64,000 nt of DNA, from NCBI GenBank assembly GCA_963576725.1, contig OY755244.1, positions 80,041,620 to 80,105,619 on the forward strand, in the 5' to 3' direction. Shown here piece by piece: positions 11,550-26,500 of the stretch (positions are counted from its first letter, which is position 1; each line of letters begins with the position of its first letter). A model generated the notes under the pieces. It worked only from the letters and a program-made list of their open reading frames with translations, had not been told where the DNA came from and did not search any database. This DNA comes from Azorinus chamasolen (Eukaryota; Mollusca; Bivalvia; Cardiida; Solecurtidae). Made by a program: the position numbers and the translations under genes.

Positions 11550-14500
11550 CTGTAAAAGTGTATACATATATGCTGTACTTTACTGAAATAATTGTCTCGA
11601 AGAGACGTTTGTAAGAAAAATGGTAATTCTATTTTAACCCTTTACTCCACAAATACGCCTGTGCCAACAGAGAAGACGCAGATCAGAGCCTGCTCTATTT
11701 GCTTATATGATATAGATAGATTCTACAGTGCCATGGCCAATATTCCATTTGTCCAAGTCCAATTATAACAATTAATCTAATTACTATATATGCCGTTATT
11801 ATTTCTTACATGAATATTCGTGGAGTAACGGGTTAAGCATGTTTACATTATGCATCCTATATATGTTTCTGTATTTACAGTTGATCTTCGATATCTCGAA
11901 CTTCAAGGGCCATGCAAATTTCTTCGAGACAAAATTGGTCGAGTCATCCGATTTTTAATCTGAACAATTTCTCAAGCTCATAGCTTAATGCTACAGTAAT
12001 GCTGAAAGGTCCTGTAGGAGCTTTCAGCATTACTTTCGACCTGTTTTAAGCTGTTGCAAGGATTTATATATATACGCGTAGTGATACATTTTAGAACAAT
12101 TCTGTGCTTTAAATTTTAGAAGAACCGAACTTGTACTTTGAGTTATCCGGAATCGAGTTATCCTGATTAGATAGTAAAACCCCTCTAAACCGGACGTTCA
12201 ATTTAGTAGCTTAATGCAGGGTGAAAGTCATACAGAAAGCGCCTAGAGGAGCTTTCTGCATGACATTAACCCTGCATTAAGAAGCTACCTGCCTGAAAGT
12301 ATCTAAATTATTCTAAACTAGAATTCCGGTTTAGAGGGGGTTAACTGTAATTATGTATGGATTACCGTGCAAGTAATGGTTAACCATTTTCTTCATTATA
12401 ACATCTTTTCACGCCTTTGCAAACAAAGTAGACCAAGATCAGACGGCTCCTGTATGAACCGTCTTATCAGGGCCTACTCCGCTTGCTTATGGAATAAAAA
12501 TAATAGTATATTTAATTCTACAGTTTTGTTCCAGTGTCAGAACATCCTGCATACATGTATACTCCGTTATGAAACTTCAGCAGTTCAAGTTTTCCGAGTT
12601 CGAGATATCGAGGATCCACTGTAAGTGGGTTTTTTTAAGTTCTCTGCTAAAGAGTATCAGCAAGATAGAATCTGGCTGAGAAATCAAATATATATTGTAT
12701 ATCCTTTAACCCTTTCCCTGTTCTATGTTTATTCCAAACTTCAATACCTACTGAATATTCATTCACAAAATAGTTATAAAGAAATATGGAAGGTGGGACA
12801 CTGTAGACATTTTAGAAAGCAAAGAAAAACATCTATCAAATTTTGTTAGCAAACAGAGCAGACCCTGATCAGACGGCTCCTCTAGGAGCCGTCTGATCTG
12901 GGTCTACTCTGTTTGCAAATACGTGAAAACACGTTTATATGAGGGAAAGGGTTAATGTCTGGATAGATAATCATGCGGTCGTTCCGATAAGTGATTTCAT
13001 CCATGTGATGCGCTTTTGAACACACATATCCAGTGTGAAAAGAGCGCTATATAAATGTGGTATAATAATAATAATACTAATTATGATAATAAAGGTATCT
13101 AGACAATGCAATAGAACTAATTATGACCTTTATCCGCCAAACACTTCCTTATTGCAGCTTAATTAGGAAATCTAAACCTGGTATTTGTGGTAATCGACAT
13201 ACGTTTACTTATTTTGTAAATAATGTTTAATTAACCCATTAATTCCCACATAACTAAAGTCGTCGCAAAGGTGTGACAAATGATATCTGAAATAGTTCTA
13301 AATTCCTGTGCAATAAACCCTCTTGTCGCCAATATACGGCAAATTATATATGTTTTTGTTTAAATTCCTGGACAACAAAATCTCTTGTCACAATGATTTC
13401 AAAAAGTGACTGTTACAGAGGCGTTAAAAAGGTGTCAAAATGAGGGAATGGTTTAGACCAATACATCCCTTATTTGTAGACCTATTCATGACAGTGACTG
13501 AAAATGGTCATGTAAGTTACCTGTAAGAGCTTGGGATGGAGTTGGAGGCAGACAGGGACCTGGAGACCCTGTCCTTCTCCCCAGCCTTACAGCAGATGAT
13601 ATACCACTGATCCCGCACCTTCTTCTTCCTCACAACAAACAGGATGAATATAAAGAAACCCTGAAGCGAGTTCAGGATGGTGAAGACATACTGGAACGGC
13701 AGTCTGGCGTCAGAGATTGCCAGGTACCCAAACACCCAAGTTAAACCTGAAACACGAAACATCCAGCCACACTTATCTATAGGATCTGTCACGAGTTGTC
13801 ATTTGAAATAAACTTTTCTTATAGGGGTCCAGAAAAAAGTTATGAAGCAAGCCTTTCTTATGGACGAGTTTAAGAAAAGTTTATCTCAAATGGAAATGCG
13901 TGTCATATTATTTTTATCACATAACTGATTCGTTCAAATTCGATCTTTAGAAGAGTGGTCAGAATTTGCTTATTTTTTTGAGATGCTGATTGACTATATT
14001 TAGTAACAAAGACGAATACATGCGAACTAGGAATATAGTTATCGAAAGTTTACTTCTGTACACACAGACGCAGGAAAAATAGATTGCGTACCAGTGTTCT
14101 TAAAATACGAAAATAGTGTGACGTCACATCTTATAATACACATGTTAGATATAAAACTACGCGCTGGTTATATTTACCGGGAGGCAAGTAGGCCTAAAGC
14201 TATGTGATACAAACTATTACAGTTTTTGAGCTATTTGTTTGCACAATATTTCACCAAAGACACTTTAAACTTTTGAGTCGGTTAGAATCAAGTCTATATC
14301 ATTTCATGAGCAAAACAGAGCAGACCTCATCAGACGGTCTCAATAAATATCTAGATATAGATGTACTTTGTTCGCAGCAAAGGCATCAAAATGTGTCCCT
14401 ATAAGGTAAAGGGTTAAGCTGCATGTAAAATACAAACATATATCAGACAACTCATGTAGCTTTCTGATCAGGGTCTGATCTGTCTGCTTATGGAGTGGAA

Positions 14501-17500
14501 ACAGAATAGAAGTCGGGCAGGGAATTTGAAAATGACACACGACAGTGTGCATAGCAACATCAGAAGCTCAACATATCTTGTAGTTTCTGCAGTTTTAATT
14601 GGAGAGGTCGGAATTGGATGTCGGCGTTTTCTTGAATGGTTTACAATTTATCTCGAGGAGTTCTGAATGAGGACGGTAAAAAAGGGTACCATCGTCTAAC
14701 GTTGTGATTATACGTATGCGCGAGTTTTGGTTATATAAAAACGCAGTCAAAACTTTCAGTAACCAATAAGGAGTTTGAAGATTAAAGAATCTATACATAG
14801 ACGTGTATTCTTTTTCTCAGAAATACATATATATGCTTATACTAATAACGTTGGTCTATCTGAATCAACTGTAGTGTGCATCAAAATATATTGTAATACT
14901 TTGTATTTTCGTAAAGTAAAACATTTCTAGCTGTTGATTACGTGTTTCGGCCCGATGCGAAGGAAAATAGTTCGATACTTACATTAAAAGAGGCGAAAAC
15001 GTGGTTTATTTTGAAAAATAAGTTAATTTGAATCGAGAATGTCGATATGTTATTTCATATAGACATGCTTATTTTCTCACGGACGCTCTCTGAACAACAT
15101 TCGAGTTACAGTTATCACAGTTTCTATTTTCAGATAGGCCTACTTATAAATCAATGGATCTGAACAGACTGTTTAAGTCTATAACAATTCCCGCCAATTT
15201 AAGAGACTCTTAATCAAATTATCATGCGAGTGAAAAGAAATCATCTACTAAATAATGTATCCGTTAACATTTGCTGCCTGACTTGATTCATATTAAAATG
15301 CGTTTCGTCAGTAATGGATAAATAATACCGAAAAATTAGAAGTGATTAACGCCTTAGACACTGTAGCGCATGATGTTATCCCCAAAACTGTTGTATTTCA
15401 AATTCACTTTTGTTTGATCCGGCGTGTATTCGAATCCACCAACAGCCAAACAAAAATCTTCTCGTTTTTCTTTTTTCTTATTTGCATAATTCTATTTGTG
15501 TGTTTTTGTTCTGTTATTCCGACAACATATGCATATTTACAAAAATATAAAATAGTTCAATCGTTATAGAATCATTACGCCTTAGAAATGTCTACCAACC
15601 TAATAAACCTTCAACTAGGCCTACATGAACTACTTGCAACTACCCAGACTTGAACGCATACAGGGCCGACACCGTATGTCAAACAAATCCTTTTCCGTAA
15701 CTATATATTAAAGCATTTTATCTCCTAGGCAGTGAATCTTGATAGACATCATCTTCGTTAGTTTTATAGCGCACATACTATTTGATATGTACAATAGTTA
15801 TTTATAGAAACATATTTATGATCCGGTGCCAGTGTTCTTATGTAACACTTGTAACAAAGTAGACCCTTGTCAAACGACGCCTGTATATAGCAACTGTTTG
15901 ATGGGAAACTGCTGCATACCTCTCTTTGGCTCTTTGGCTTCTTTGTGAAGGAAGCCGACTTGTTTGTCTGGTGTTCACATGTCATTATAAAATATATATA
16001 TTGGGTATTTATGATATACATAAATGTATACATGGTGTAAATGGTGAATAACTTAATACATATAGAAACTTAATACATATAGAAAGTATCTTGGATAAAT
16101 TTATTTCATCGAAATATATATTGTTTGTTACCGTTGACGTTATTCTATTCCATGCAGTGTGTTGAACAATAAATTTAACCCTTTCCCTCATATAAACGTG
16201 TTTTCACGCATTTGCAAACAGAGTAGACCCAGATCAGACGGCTCCTATAGGAGCCGTCTGATCAGGGTCTGCTCTGTTTGCTAATGGAATTTGAAAGATC
16301 TGTTTTTTTACTTTCTAAAAGGGCTACAATATTCCACCTTCCGCATTTCGCTGTACCTATTTTGTCCATGAATAATCAGTAGGTATTTAAATTTGGAATA
16401 AAAGTAGAACAAGGAAAGGGTTAACCCTTTGTATGCGGGAAAAGAGTTGGCTGTCCTCTATGAACACTCTCATCAGGACCTGCAGTTTGTCATTAAAAAT
16501 CTTCTCACAAATTATACCCTTTCAAACTGATCGATTTCTACCTTTAAACCCATTCCCTTATATTGACGACTTTTAACGACTCTGTAAAAGTCACTTTGTG
16601 AAACAATTGTGATAAATAGAGCATTTGCTCCTATAGGAACAATGGTTTCAAACTACAAAATTCCAAAAGTTTCCTTTTCTCTGGTTAATGCTCCTCTTCG
16701 GTAGATTTATTCAAAGAGGTTGTATCTAAAAATAGCCTATGGTGTAATGGGTTAAACCGTAATAGACTAATCCACTTTTGGAAATTCAGCATTCGAACAG
16801 AACTACAGATAAAGGTGCGTATTCAAATACTAAAATCATCATTTCTCCACCAAACCCTATGTTGTGACCACGCTTTAGAATCGTCTCGAGTGATTACAAC
16901 ATAGGGGTTGGTGGAGAAATAAAACGGTTAGTCTTGAAAGTGTTTAATTTACGCATCTTATCTGGAACCCAAGTCTGTATCTACCTACACGTGACTGTTG
17001 TCGTACAGTGACTTGATTAACCCATTACCTCATAGGCTATTTTTAGATACAACCTCTTTGAATAAATCTACCGAGAAGGAACATTAACTAGAGAAAAGGA
17101 TTTTTTATAGAATTTTGTAGTTTGAAACCATTGTGATAAATATTTATCACAACGGTTTCAGCAGGTGACTTTTGCATAGTCGTCAAAAGTCGTCAATATG
17201 AGGGAAAGGGTTAACAATGTGATACAGCATTTGGTTGAGAAGTAAAATTAATTGTTGCCTATACTTGCAGCTGCATATTACAAATCGTTGAAGAGTGGTT
17301 TGGTTCATCACAGTGTCATCATAGGTGTTGACTCCAAATGTTTCCAAACGTATACAGTAGAACCCCTCTAATGCGACCACTTAATGAATAAACATGGGTG
17401 TCTTTATAAGCAGGTGGTTGCTTAATGCAGGACAAATGTATTCCTTTAGGAGCTTTCTGCATTACTTTTGTCCTGGGTTATGCTACCACCTGCATCTAGC

Positions 17501-20500
17501 ACCCAGAATTATACCTCTTTTAGGTGGTCGCATTAGCGGGGTTTTACTGTACTTTAATTTCGTTTTCGCTACTGGTCATATATTATGTTCGTGTCAGTTC
17601 CTTTATAATAAAGAAATCAGCACATTAGCATGGCGATCTATCATTTACTTTGTATTGATTCAGTTTACAAAGCATACTTACCAAGCAGAATAAAACTTGT
17701 GATTGCTGCTTGTAAATTAGTCATGGCCATTTTCTGTTTCTTCTGGTTGCTGCGCAAGCCTTTCCCCCGGCGAAAGATACTGACAATTGTGATGAAGAAG
17801 ATGACGATGTTGATGCTGATAATACAGGCAACGGGGATAGCGAAGGCAAAGTAAAAGGCCGGCAGGTCCATCCAACAACTGTGGTGAATAACCAATGAAA
17901 TCAATGTGATCAATATAATATAATGAATGAAATCAATAATTCTGTGGTCCAGATAAGATGCTTAAGTTAAAATATTTTCAAGAACAATTTCTTTATTTCT
18001 CCACCAAACCCTATGTTGTGGCTACTCTTTATAATCATCCGGAAGAGACGATTCTAAAGAGTGGTCACAACATAGGGTTTGGTGGAGAAATGACGATTTT
18101 AGTATTTGAGTACGCACCTTTATCTGTTGCTCTGAATATAATATGTAATCGTTGTAATGTTACCAGTATAATATTATAAAATTATATACAGTAAAACCTG
18201 TCTATAACGACCACTAAATTACACAAAGTAGTTTGTGTTAAAGGCAGGTGACTGCTTAAAGCAAGGTGAAAGTAAAACAGAACGCTCCTATAGGAGCGTT
18301 CTGTTTTACTTTCACCTTGCTTTAAGCAGCCACCTGCCCTACACTCAAGCTAATTAACACAATTTAGTGGTCGTTATAGAGAGAGTTTACTGTAATACAA
18401 TGCAATCACCGAAATGTAAAAGAAAATAACGTCACCAACGTAATATAATCAGCAAATTCTTATGCACACAATGTCATCGATGTAATCTCCTCAGTGCAAC
18501 ACAATAAAGCGGTAAAATGTTAATAATTATATACAAAGTAGGAGAAAGGATAAACAAGCATTTACGCTGAAATTAGATTTCACCTGTTTCTAGAACAGTA
18601 TATAACAAGGAACAGTGCTGACCTTGATAAAACTTCCAGTCTCAGCTGATTCATTATTAAATCTTAAACATTTGTGTGCAATGTAAACTTGTTTTCAATA
18701 CTTACTAATTGGGTCCGCCATGGTATAGATGGTAATCTATTGACAAAACTGCAATCACTGGAACCAGGGGAAGGCCTATATGATAAAAAAAGAATTTGAA
18801 ACCTTCCCAATATTTTGGATACGAGTTGCTTATTGATGTGGTAAAATAAACTGCAATATAGACGTTTGCTGAGTTATACGGTGTCCCATCTAAGTCCAAA
18901 CTGTTTGAATAGGTAATCACAGATGTGACAAAGGCGGAACTGTTTGCATAGGTAATCACAGATGCGACAAAGGTGGAACTGTTTGCATAGGTAATCACAG
19001 ATGCGACAAAGACGGACCTGTTTGCATAGGTAATCACAGATGCGACAAAGGCGGAACTGTTTGCATAGGTAATCACAGATACGGCAAAGGCGGAACTGTT
19101 TGCATAGGTAATCACAGATGCGACAAAGGCGGAACTGTTTGCATAGGTTATCACAGATGCGACAAAGGCAGCAAAATAGTTAAATACTATCAAAATAATA
19201 TTAAATCTAACCATGTAAGCAGCGTGTTTTCAGACCGAACTCGCTATTTGTGATAACCAGTGCCAACAGTTGTGATAAGGTAAGATCTCGAGTAATTCGG
19301 TGTCTTACTGGGACTTCAAACTGCTGGACACCGTGTTTGAAACTGCGTGTTTGATCCTATCAGACCACTGTTTGAAAAGCATGCTAAATTGTTTTATTTT
19401 CGTATGACACAATGCCAAATTATGTGTTTATACCAGCTTGATATTTTTCCTAATATAAACGCCTTTTCACTCATTTACAAACAGAGTAGATCAACATCCT
19501 ATAGGAATCGTCTGATCAAGGACTTCTCTGTTTCCTTTGACATTATATAAATCTGTTTCTACAGTTTTTGTCAAAGCAAAACAAACACTAGAAAAGTTTA
19601 CATTATAAAAAATCAGATAATAAATAATCATGATGTAATTATTTCTGAACAGGGAAATGGTTAACCCTTCGCTTGCTGAATTTTAAAATACAGTTTTCCT
19701 TCTTTACCCATGCCCTGTTGTATAATTACATATATCTTCACAGTGTACAAGTATTCCGCTGTGCAATCACTGCTGTGGAGTGCACTGGTTGCACAATCAA
19801 CTTGTAAATAGTGCAGATCCTGATGAGACAGCTCCGGCAGGAGCTGTCTCATCTGGGTCTTCACTATTTACAGGTAGGTATATTGACGTGAATAGCAAGC
19901 GAATGGTTAATGTATAGATGGAAACACAAATACATAAATATATAAGGCTCTAGAGTCATAGACAAATGGGTGCATTTCAAATACTAATATCGTTTTTCTC
20001 TATCAACTCATTCCCTCCTGGACTGATTTTAGAATTGTGTGCTTTCAATAAATGAGTTTTATAGACGCACAGAACGGCGTCAGTAGGAGAGAATGGGTTA
20101 AGAAACAGAAGACCGTGTCTAGGCGGCCATCAGAGAGGTCTAATTATGTGTCTCTAAGACAAGTGGTAACTTAATGTAGGTCAAATGTAATGCAGAAAGC
20201 TCATGCAGGAGCTTTCTGCATTACTTTTGCCTTTCATTAAGCAACCAACTGCTCTGTAAGATTCCTATGTTAAATAAATGAATGACCGCTTAAGACATAC
20301 TCTGTTGTATCTAAGTTGCGATCACTCTTCGGTATCTCTTTGCGATTGGTCATAACCTAGGGTTTGTGGGAGAAAAATAGGCACTATCATTTGAAAAGGC
20401 TTAATTTCTACATATTGTCTATGTCTCTATCACGTCGTAACCGTAACTTCGTTTTAGGTTACAATGGTTGGCCTACCCCAAGCTGGAAGCACGGTTTTCA

Positions 20501-23500
20501 GTGTAAATCTGGTAATGTAAGTTCCCAGGATTTTCACAAACGTCAGGTACTGCAAAATGGCCTCCATCAACATCCACATGAAGGAGGCTAGGATAAAATA
20601 GTGGAGCATTATAGCTACCACAAGGCAGCCAACATAGTTATGTGTCTGCTTGATACCCACTAGAAACACGAGCATGGAAAATAGCAAGGCTAGCGATAGG
20701 TTGAACAAAGTCTGCTGGGCCCGACCCTGTCGAAGTTTTCTGAAATAATCAAGAAAACATACATCTTTACACTCATTGCTTAATCAGTATCCAGCTAATT
20801 GCGATCTGACTCTCATTTGCAAACAGTTTGGATCCAGATGAGACGCTGAATAAATCGGCATCTCGCCAGGATCCAAGTTGTTTGACCGTTGGTCAATAGT
20901 TTCTAAAAGTTTGAATGGCTGTGAAGTAGTCAAATTTGCACCAGTCTAAATGTATTAGTACACCTTATTGTTCAACGTAGGGTAAAGTTTAATTTTTGGC
21001 ATGCCAGAATATAACTCCGATTTCCATTTAGATTTTATTCATTTTGAAGACATTAGAGTGTCACACATTTTAAATTATAGCGAGAGGCAGATTAACGTGA
21101 CTCATAACGTGACTCAGATTTAATATGTATTGACTCAATCATCGCCTGCAAGCGATCAATTCAGAGCTCCAGGTAAGAAGCGTAATTTAAAACATTTTCA
21201 AGAATAACTTCTTTATTTCTCCACCAAACACTATGGTTTGACCACTCTTTAGAATCGTCTCTCTCTTAGAGACGATTCTAAAGAGTGGTCACATAATAGG
21301 GTTTGGTGGCTTCGAGACGATTCTAAAGAGTGGTCACACTCTGGGGTTTGGTGGAGAAATTACTATTTTAGTACTTGAGTACGCACGTTTAGCTGTTGCT
21401 CTGGATCATAGAGCTTGTTGCCATGTTCGATTCTGTGACTACCATTGCAAACATGTGTGTCCAGACAATACGAAAATATTAGTTGGCACCAAGAGCATTA
21501 AATAGATATATTCTTAAAGTAGCAATGCTAAAAAAGTCAAAGTTATATGTGTTGATTCTAAAAGTGTCAAAGTTCTATATTTTAAACAGGGATGGTCAAC
21601 ATACCGGGCTGCAGTACATGTATATCAAGATGCCGTTCAAGTGAAACAAATTATAGGTTACACTTTCAAGCATTCAACAGATCTCATCTAAAGAGTTTTG
21701 CACATAGTCCAGAGCAAGCTCAGAATCTGACCAATCAGATGCTTGAGAATGGTCGCAAACTCAGGCAAAATGTTTTATAACCTCGGGGCACGGTTGCAAT
21801 ACGTCTCAACAGCCTACAAGATGCAATAACGTTCAAATGATGTTGCCCTACATTTCCTTTAATGCCCAGATAAAGGTTTTACATTACCAAAAAAGGAAAT
21901 CTGCAGCACGATGTGTTCATTAACACTTTACTCCAGAAATAAAGGTCAAAAACTGATTTAGTCAACCACTTATAGAATTACAAAAATAGTGTAAACACAG
22001 GTATCTACTTCGTGCATTACACATTATCTAAAACAAAATTCATTTGAGAGTCGTCTGCAGTGCATTCGCTCTGCATTAAGTCACTTCCGGTCATAAATAC
22101 CTGCAATTAAACTATGTTCAGTGGTCGCTTAAAATATGTTTAAATAATGTAATTTGCAATGTATTTACTTAAAGAATACGTAGGAGATGATGGTCAAAGA
22201 TAGGCCCAGGATGGAGCAGGCAAGGCCGAGAACTGTGATTATACTGAGAGATAACTCATGGTGGTCTGGTATTGGTTCAGCCTGTCCATAGAAATCCTGG
22301 AAAATAAGTAATATTAATAAGAAATAAATAAATATAAATAAGTTATCACAGAAATCCTCGAATAGACGATATTTCCGGTAAACAATCACCGTAAAGTCCT
22401 AGAATGGATAACGCTCAAAATGAACAATGACCATGGAAAGCATGAAATACATATAATACTTCCAATGGATAACAACAGTAGAACAAATAACACTTAACAT
22501 GCGCAATGACCGTAGAAAGCATGAACCAGATATTAGCGTCAACCGTAGAGGGCTTGGAATTATTATATATTCCAAGCACTAACCGTTGAAGAAAACATAT
22601 ATTTCAAATCAGCAATAAACATAAAACACGTGTGTCCAGTGTCCCTAAAAAGAACAGAGGCAATATGTGTGGACCCAGATCAAATACCTCCTTAATCCAT
22701 TTGCTCCCACGATCCCATATATGGGACGTCTGATCAGAGTCTACAATGTTTGCTGATAGGAATTTCAATATAAAACAAAACGAAATTGAAAATTTAGGCC
22801 AGGCACCCCTTAGATAAAAATGGACTAATCCAATATATAAACATGGAAGAATCGACTGGGAGCAAATGGGTTAAGTAGACCTCTGATCGGGACAGGCACG
22901 GTTTGCTGAACCCGTCGGTGTAAATGATCTACACCAGCACATCTTTTGTTAGCTGAACCCAATGTACAGTTAAACCTCGATACTACGAACACTCAAATAC
23001 GTATCACTATTGATCTATAACACAGGTGGCAGTTTAGTGAAGGGTGAAAGTCATGCAGAAATCTTCTCTAGGAGCTTTCTGCGTGAATTTCACCCTGCAT
23101 TAAGAAGCTAACTGCCTACAAAGACATAAATACCTCTTTATTTAAAAGTTCGTAGCATCGAATTTTAATGTTTACTTACAATAAGGACGGCGAAATTTGT
23201 CAGATGATCACAAAGGCAAATGTCTCGTCCATTTATTTTTCCGTCGTAGTAACAGCCCGCCTGGGACCATCCGCCCCGCATGTTGTTCAGTTCAAAATCC
23301 CACCATACACACCTCTGGGTACCAGCGTGATCCTAGAGAAGAGAAACGAGACACATTTTTACCGCTATGTAAGAACACATATAGAACCAAACATACTTTG
23401 CTCAAGGAATTCCTCTATGTATCGATTTATTTCCACATTAATTAACTATTCACTCCATGAATATTCATTCAAGAAATAAGGATATCATGAGTTAACTGTT

Positions 23501-26500
23501 ATAGTAGCATAAGGGCACAGGCAGGTTTGGCAATGGCACACACTGTAGAATCCTATAAATATTAAATCAGAAGCAAACAGAGCAGACCCTGATCTGGGTC
23601 TATTCTGTTTGCAAAGGCGTTGAAAGGCGTATCTATGGAGTAAAGGGTTAAGGTATGCCAGTCAAGATTTTACATTGGAACCCATCCATGTTTAATGTGG
23701 AGGGGACACAGCAAACAATATATTTGCTGGAAAAGCAATCGCCGTCAATTGGTTTATCAAACAGTGCAGACCTTGATCAGAGGGATCTTTCAAGGGCCCT
23801 CTATTCTGGATGTACACTGTTTGCCTAAATGACATTTATGAGGGACACTGAACACAAATGGATAAATACTTATTTTTCCGTCGTAGTAACTGCCCGCCAC
23901 ATGATTCAATGTTTAATGTTTTAATATCTTTGTTACAAGTATATATCATAATTATGTTACAACCATTGTGTATCAGGTATGTCACAGAAACTTAATTTGA
24001 AAAGATAAATTTGCACAAAAGACTTGAATAAATGTGTTATTGACAGTTTAGTGAGTTTTGCACATTAATTAGAATTTACCCTCGCTCAAGAGGCAACAAA
24101 AACAGTCCAGAAGCAAACATTGCATCTATAGACAGTAACATAGTCCATCAGAAACCAACTACAACTAAAATCAGAATCAAACATGCATTTCGATTCTACT
24201 CCAGTACAGTCTTGCTTAAGCAACTATTAACATAGGTGTCTTGAACTCTTTTGGCGCCAAATTTAAAAGTGTCGTCTGCAATAATAATTTCATATTAAAT
24301 ATAATTCTAAACTAAATAATAAACGTATATTAGTAAAGCATTTGTTTTTAAAAACATGTATGCTTGGGCTAAATAATACAGAAAACAATGAAGTCCCAGG
24401 TCAGATGCCGCCTTGAAAAGCCTGGTACTGCACTGCTTTCATTGGTGCCAACAGGCGACAATGACGCCGAAAGTGTTAAAAGCAGATGCTTAATGCAATG
24501 CAAATGTTTTGAAGAAAGCTCCTTTTGTATTGCATTAAACTAAACACCTTCTGCATTAAATATCTAGCATTATATATCTGTACTTACCTTAATCGGTCTG
24601 AATATTGTTCGAACTCTTTCTTTCAGTCCAGTAAGCTTCTTACCAGCAATACTGGCGGATATGACGTAACTGTTTAGTTTGTCTAGTTGTTGATCTGTTG
24701 GTTTAAGTATCTTTCCTTCACTAGACAGGGCAGCTCTAAAGAGTTTACTCTTGCGAAATACCATCATCGTCAGTCTATTTCCTAGACTAACGCCTGAATA
24801 GAAGAAAATGTCATAAATATGGGATGGGTGTATAACGATTGTTTCGTTGTTGTTGGATGATTGTTGCATGAAGCAGACTGACATGGGTCCGAAATTATAA
24901 AACTTCTGAATCTGAGTCTGAGATCATTCTCAAGTATCTAATTGGTCAAATTCTGGGCTTGCTCAGATGCTTGAAAATGATCTCAGACTCAGGCAAATTG
25001 TTTTATAACCTCTGGGCCTGGTATCCATTTTTAAAATTTACAATCTCGCTATTTTACGCCTAGGCAAACAGAGTAGACCATGATCAACAGGAGCTGTCTA
25101 ATCAGGGTCTACTCTGTTTACCTACATATGCTACAGTCCTTGCTTTCTACCTACACTATGGTATATATAACCCATTCCCTCATAGGGTAGTTTAGACCCC
25201 CAACCTCTTTGATTAAATATACCGAAAAGAAGCATTTACTAGAGAAAGGAACATTTTAGAATTGTGTAGTTTGAAACCATTGTGCTATAGGAGCAAATGC
25301 TCTATTTATCACAATGGTTTCATAACGAGATTTTTACAGAGGCGCAGGAAGGCGTATTCATGGAGGAAAGGGATATATAAAGGATATGTTGCGAGTTGTC
25401 ATTTTGTACAAACTGATATTAAACGAGTTTTGGAAAATGTCATTAAGTGAGCCTCTGGCAAGCTTAATAACAATTTCTAAGATGAGTTTAATATCATTTT
25501 GTACACCATGGCTTCATGTACGAGCATCATATTAATTTTATTACATGCTTTATTTCAACTAAAATGCCGTTTTTTGACAGGTCCTACATGTATATTTATC
25601 AATGAACCAAACTATTACCTAAATACTTAAACTGCTCTGATCTAATATTTCGACCACTAAGGGCCTTTGTCAAAGATTATCATGTCAAAATACACGTCAC
25701 ATTTTTGTTACATGCATTCAGCCATAAAATCAAAGAGATTATTCTCTTTGATTTTATGGCTGAATGCATGTAACAAAAATGTGACGTGTATTTTGACATG
25801 ATAATCTTTGACAAAGGCCCTTAGTGGTCGAAATATTAGATCAGAGCAGTTTAAGTATTTATGTATTATATTAATTCCCTATTTTGGAATATTTACTTCA
25901 TTGCAAACGATTACCGCATGGTATTTCTACACGACGTCACAGCTTATATCAAACATGTGTAATATAGAGAAATCTACATGGCTATATTAACTCGAATGCA
26001 AGGGAGGTTATGTGATACAAATGGCAATCTTTTGTATTTGATACAGATATTAGATAAACTTATAGTATTGATTGGTGGCGTCTTGTATGAATATTCATGC
26101 AGTGCAAGGTTATTCAAATTATTGCTACAGCAACTCGTTCCTTATGTTTAATGTAATGCTTGAATTAATGCAAATCAATTTATATTCATAATGGGTGGAA
26201 TCGTACATGGATTATCTCATGAAGCAAATGTTTATTCAACTGATTGCAATGACAGTACATTAAATTATTTCAAATTTTACAAAAGAATTAAATTCATACT
26301 CATAACTGGGGAGTCTTTCATGAATATTCATGAAGTAAAGGTTTATTGAGCTTGAACCCTGCAGACATATTCTCCAGAATTAGACTTGGGAATACAGTAA
26401 AACCTCTCTATAACGGTCACTAAATTACATCAAAAAAATTGTGTTAAAGGCAGGTGGCTGCTTAAAGCAAAGTGAAAGTAAAACAGAACGCTCCTATAGG

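Noticed and set aside
13517..13519. TAA as the true end of the receptor
   Set aside because: A phase-compatible donor precedes it, and a matching terminal exon lies at 11549-11366.
18776..19214. Open frame of 169 aa with 13-aa repeats as part of the receptor
   Set aside because: The TM4 exon begins at 18775 after a clear acceptor and joins exactly to the LPAWG of the previous exon, so the repeat is intronic.
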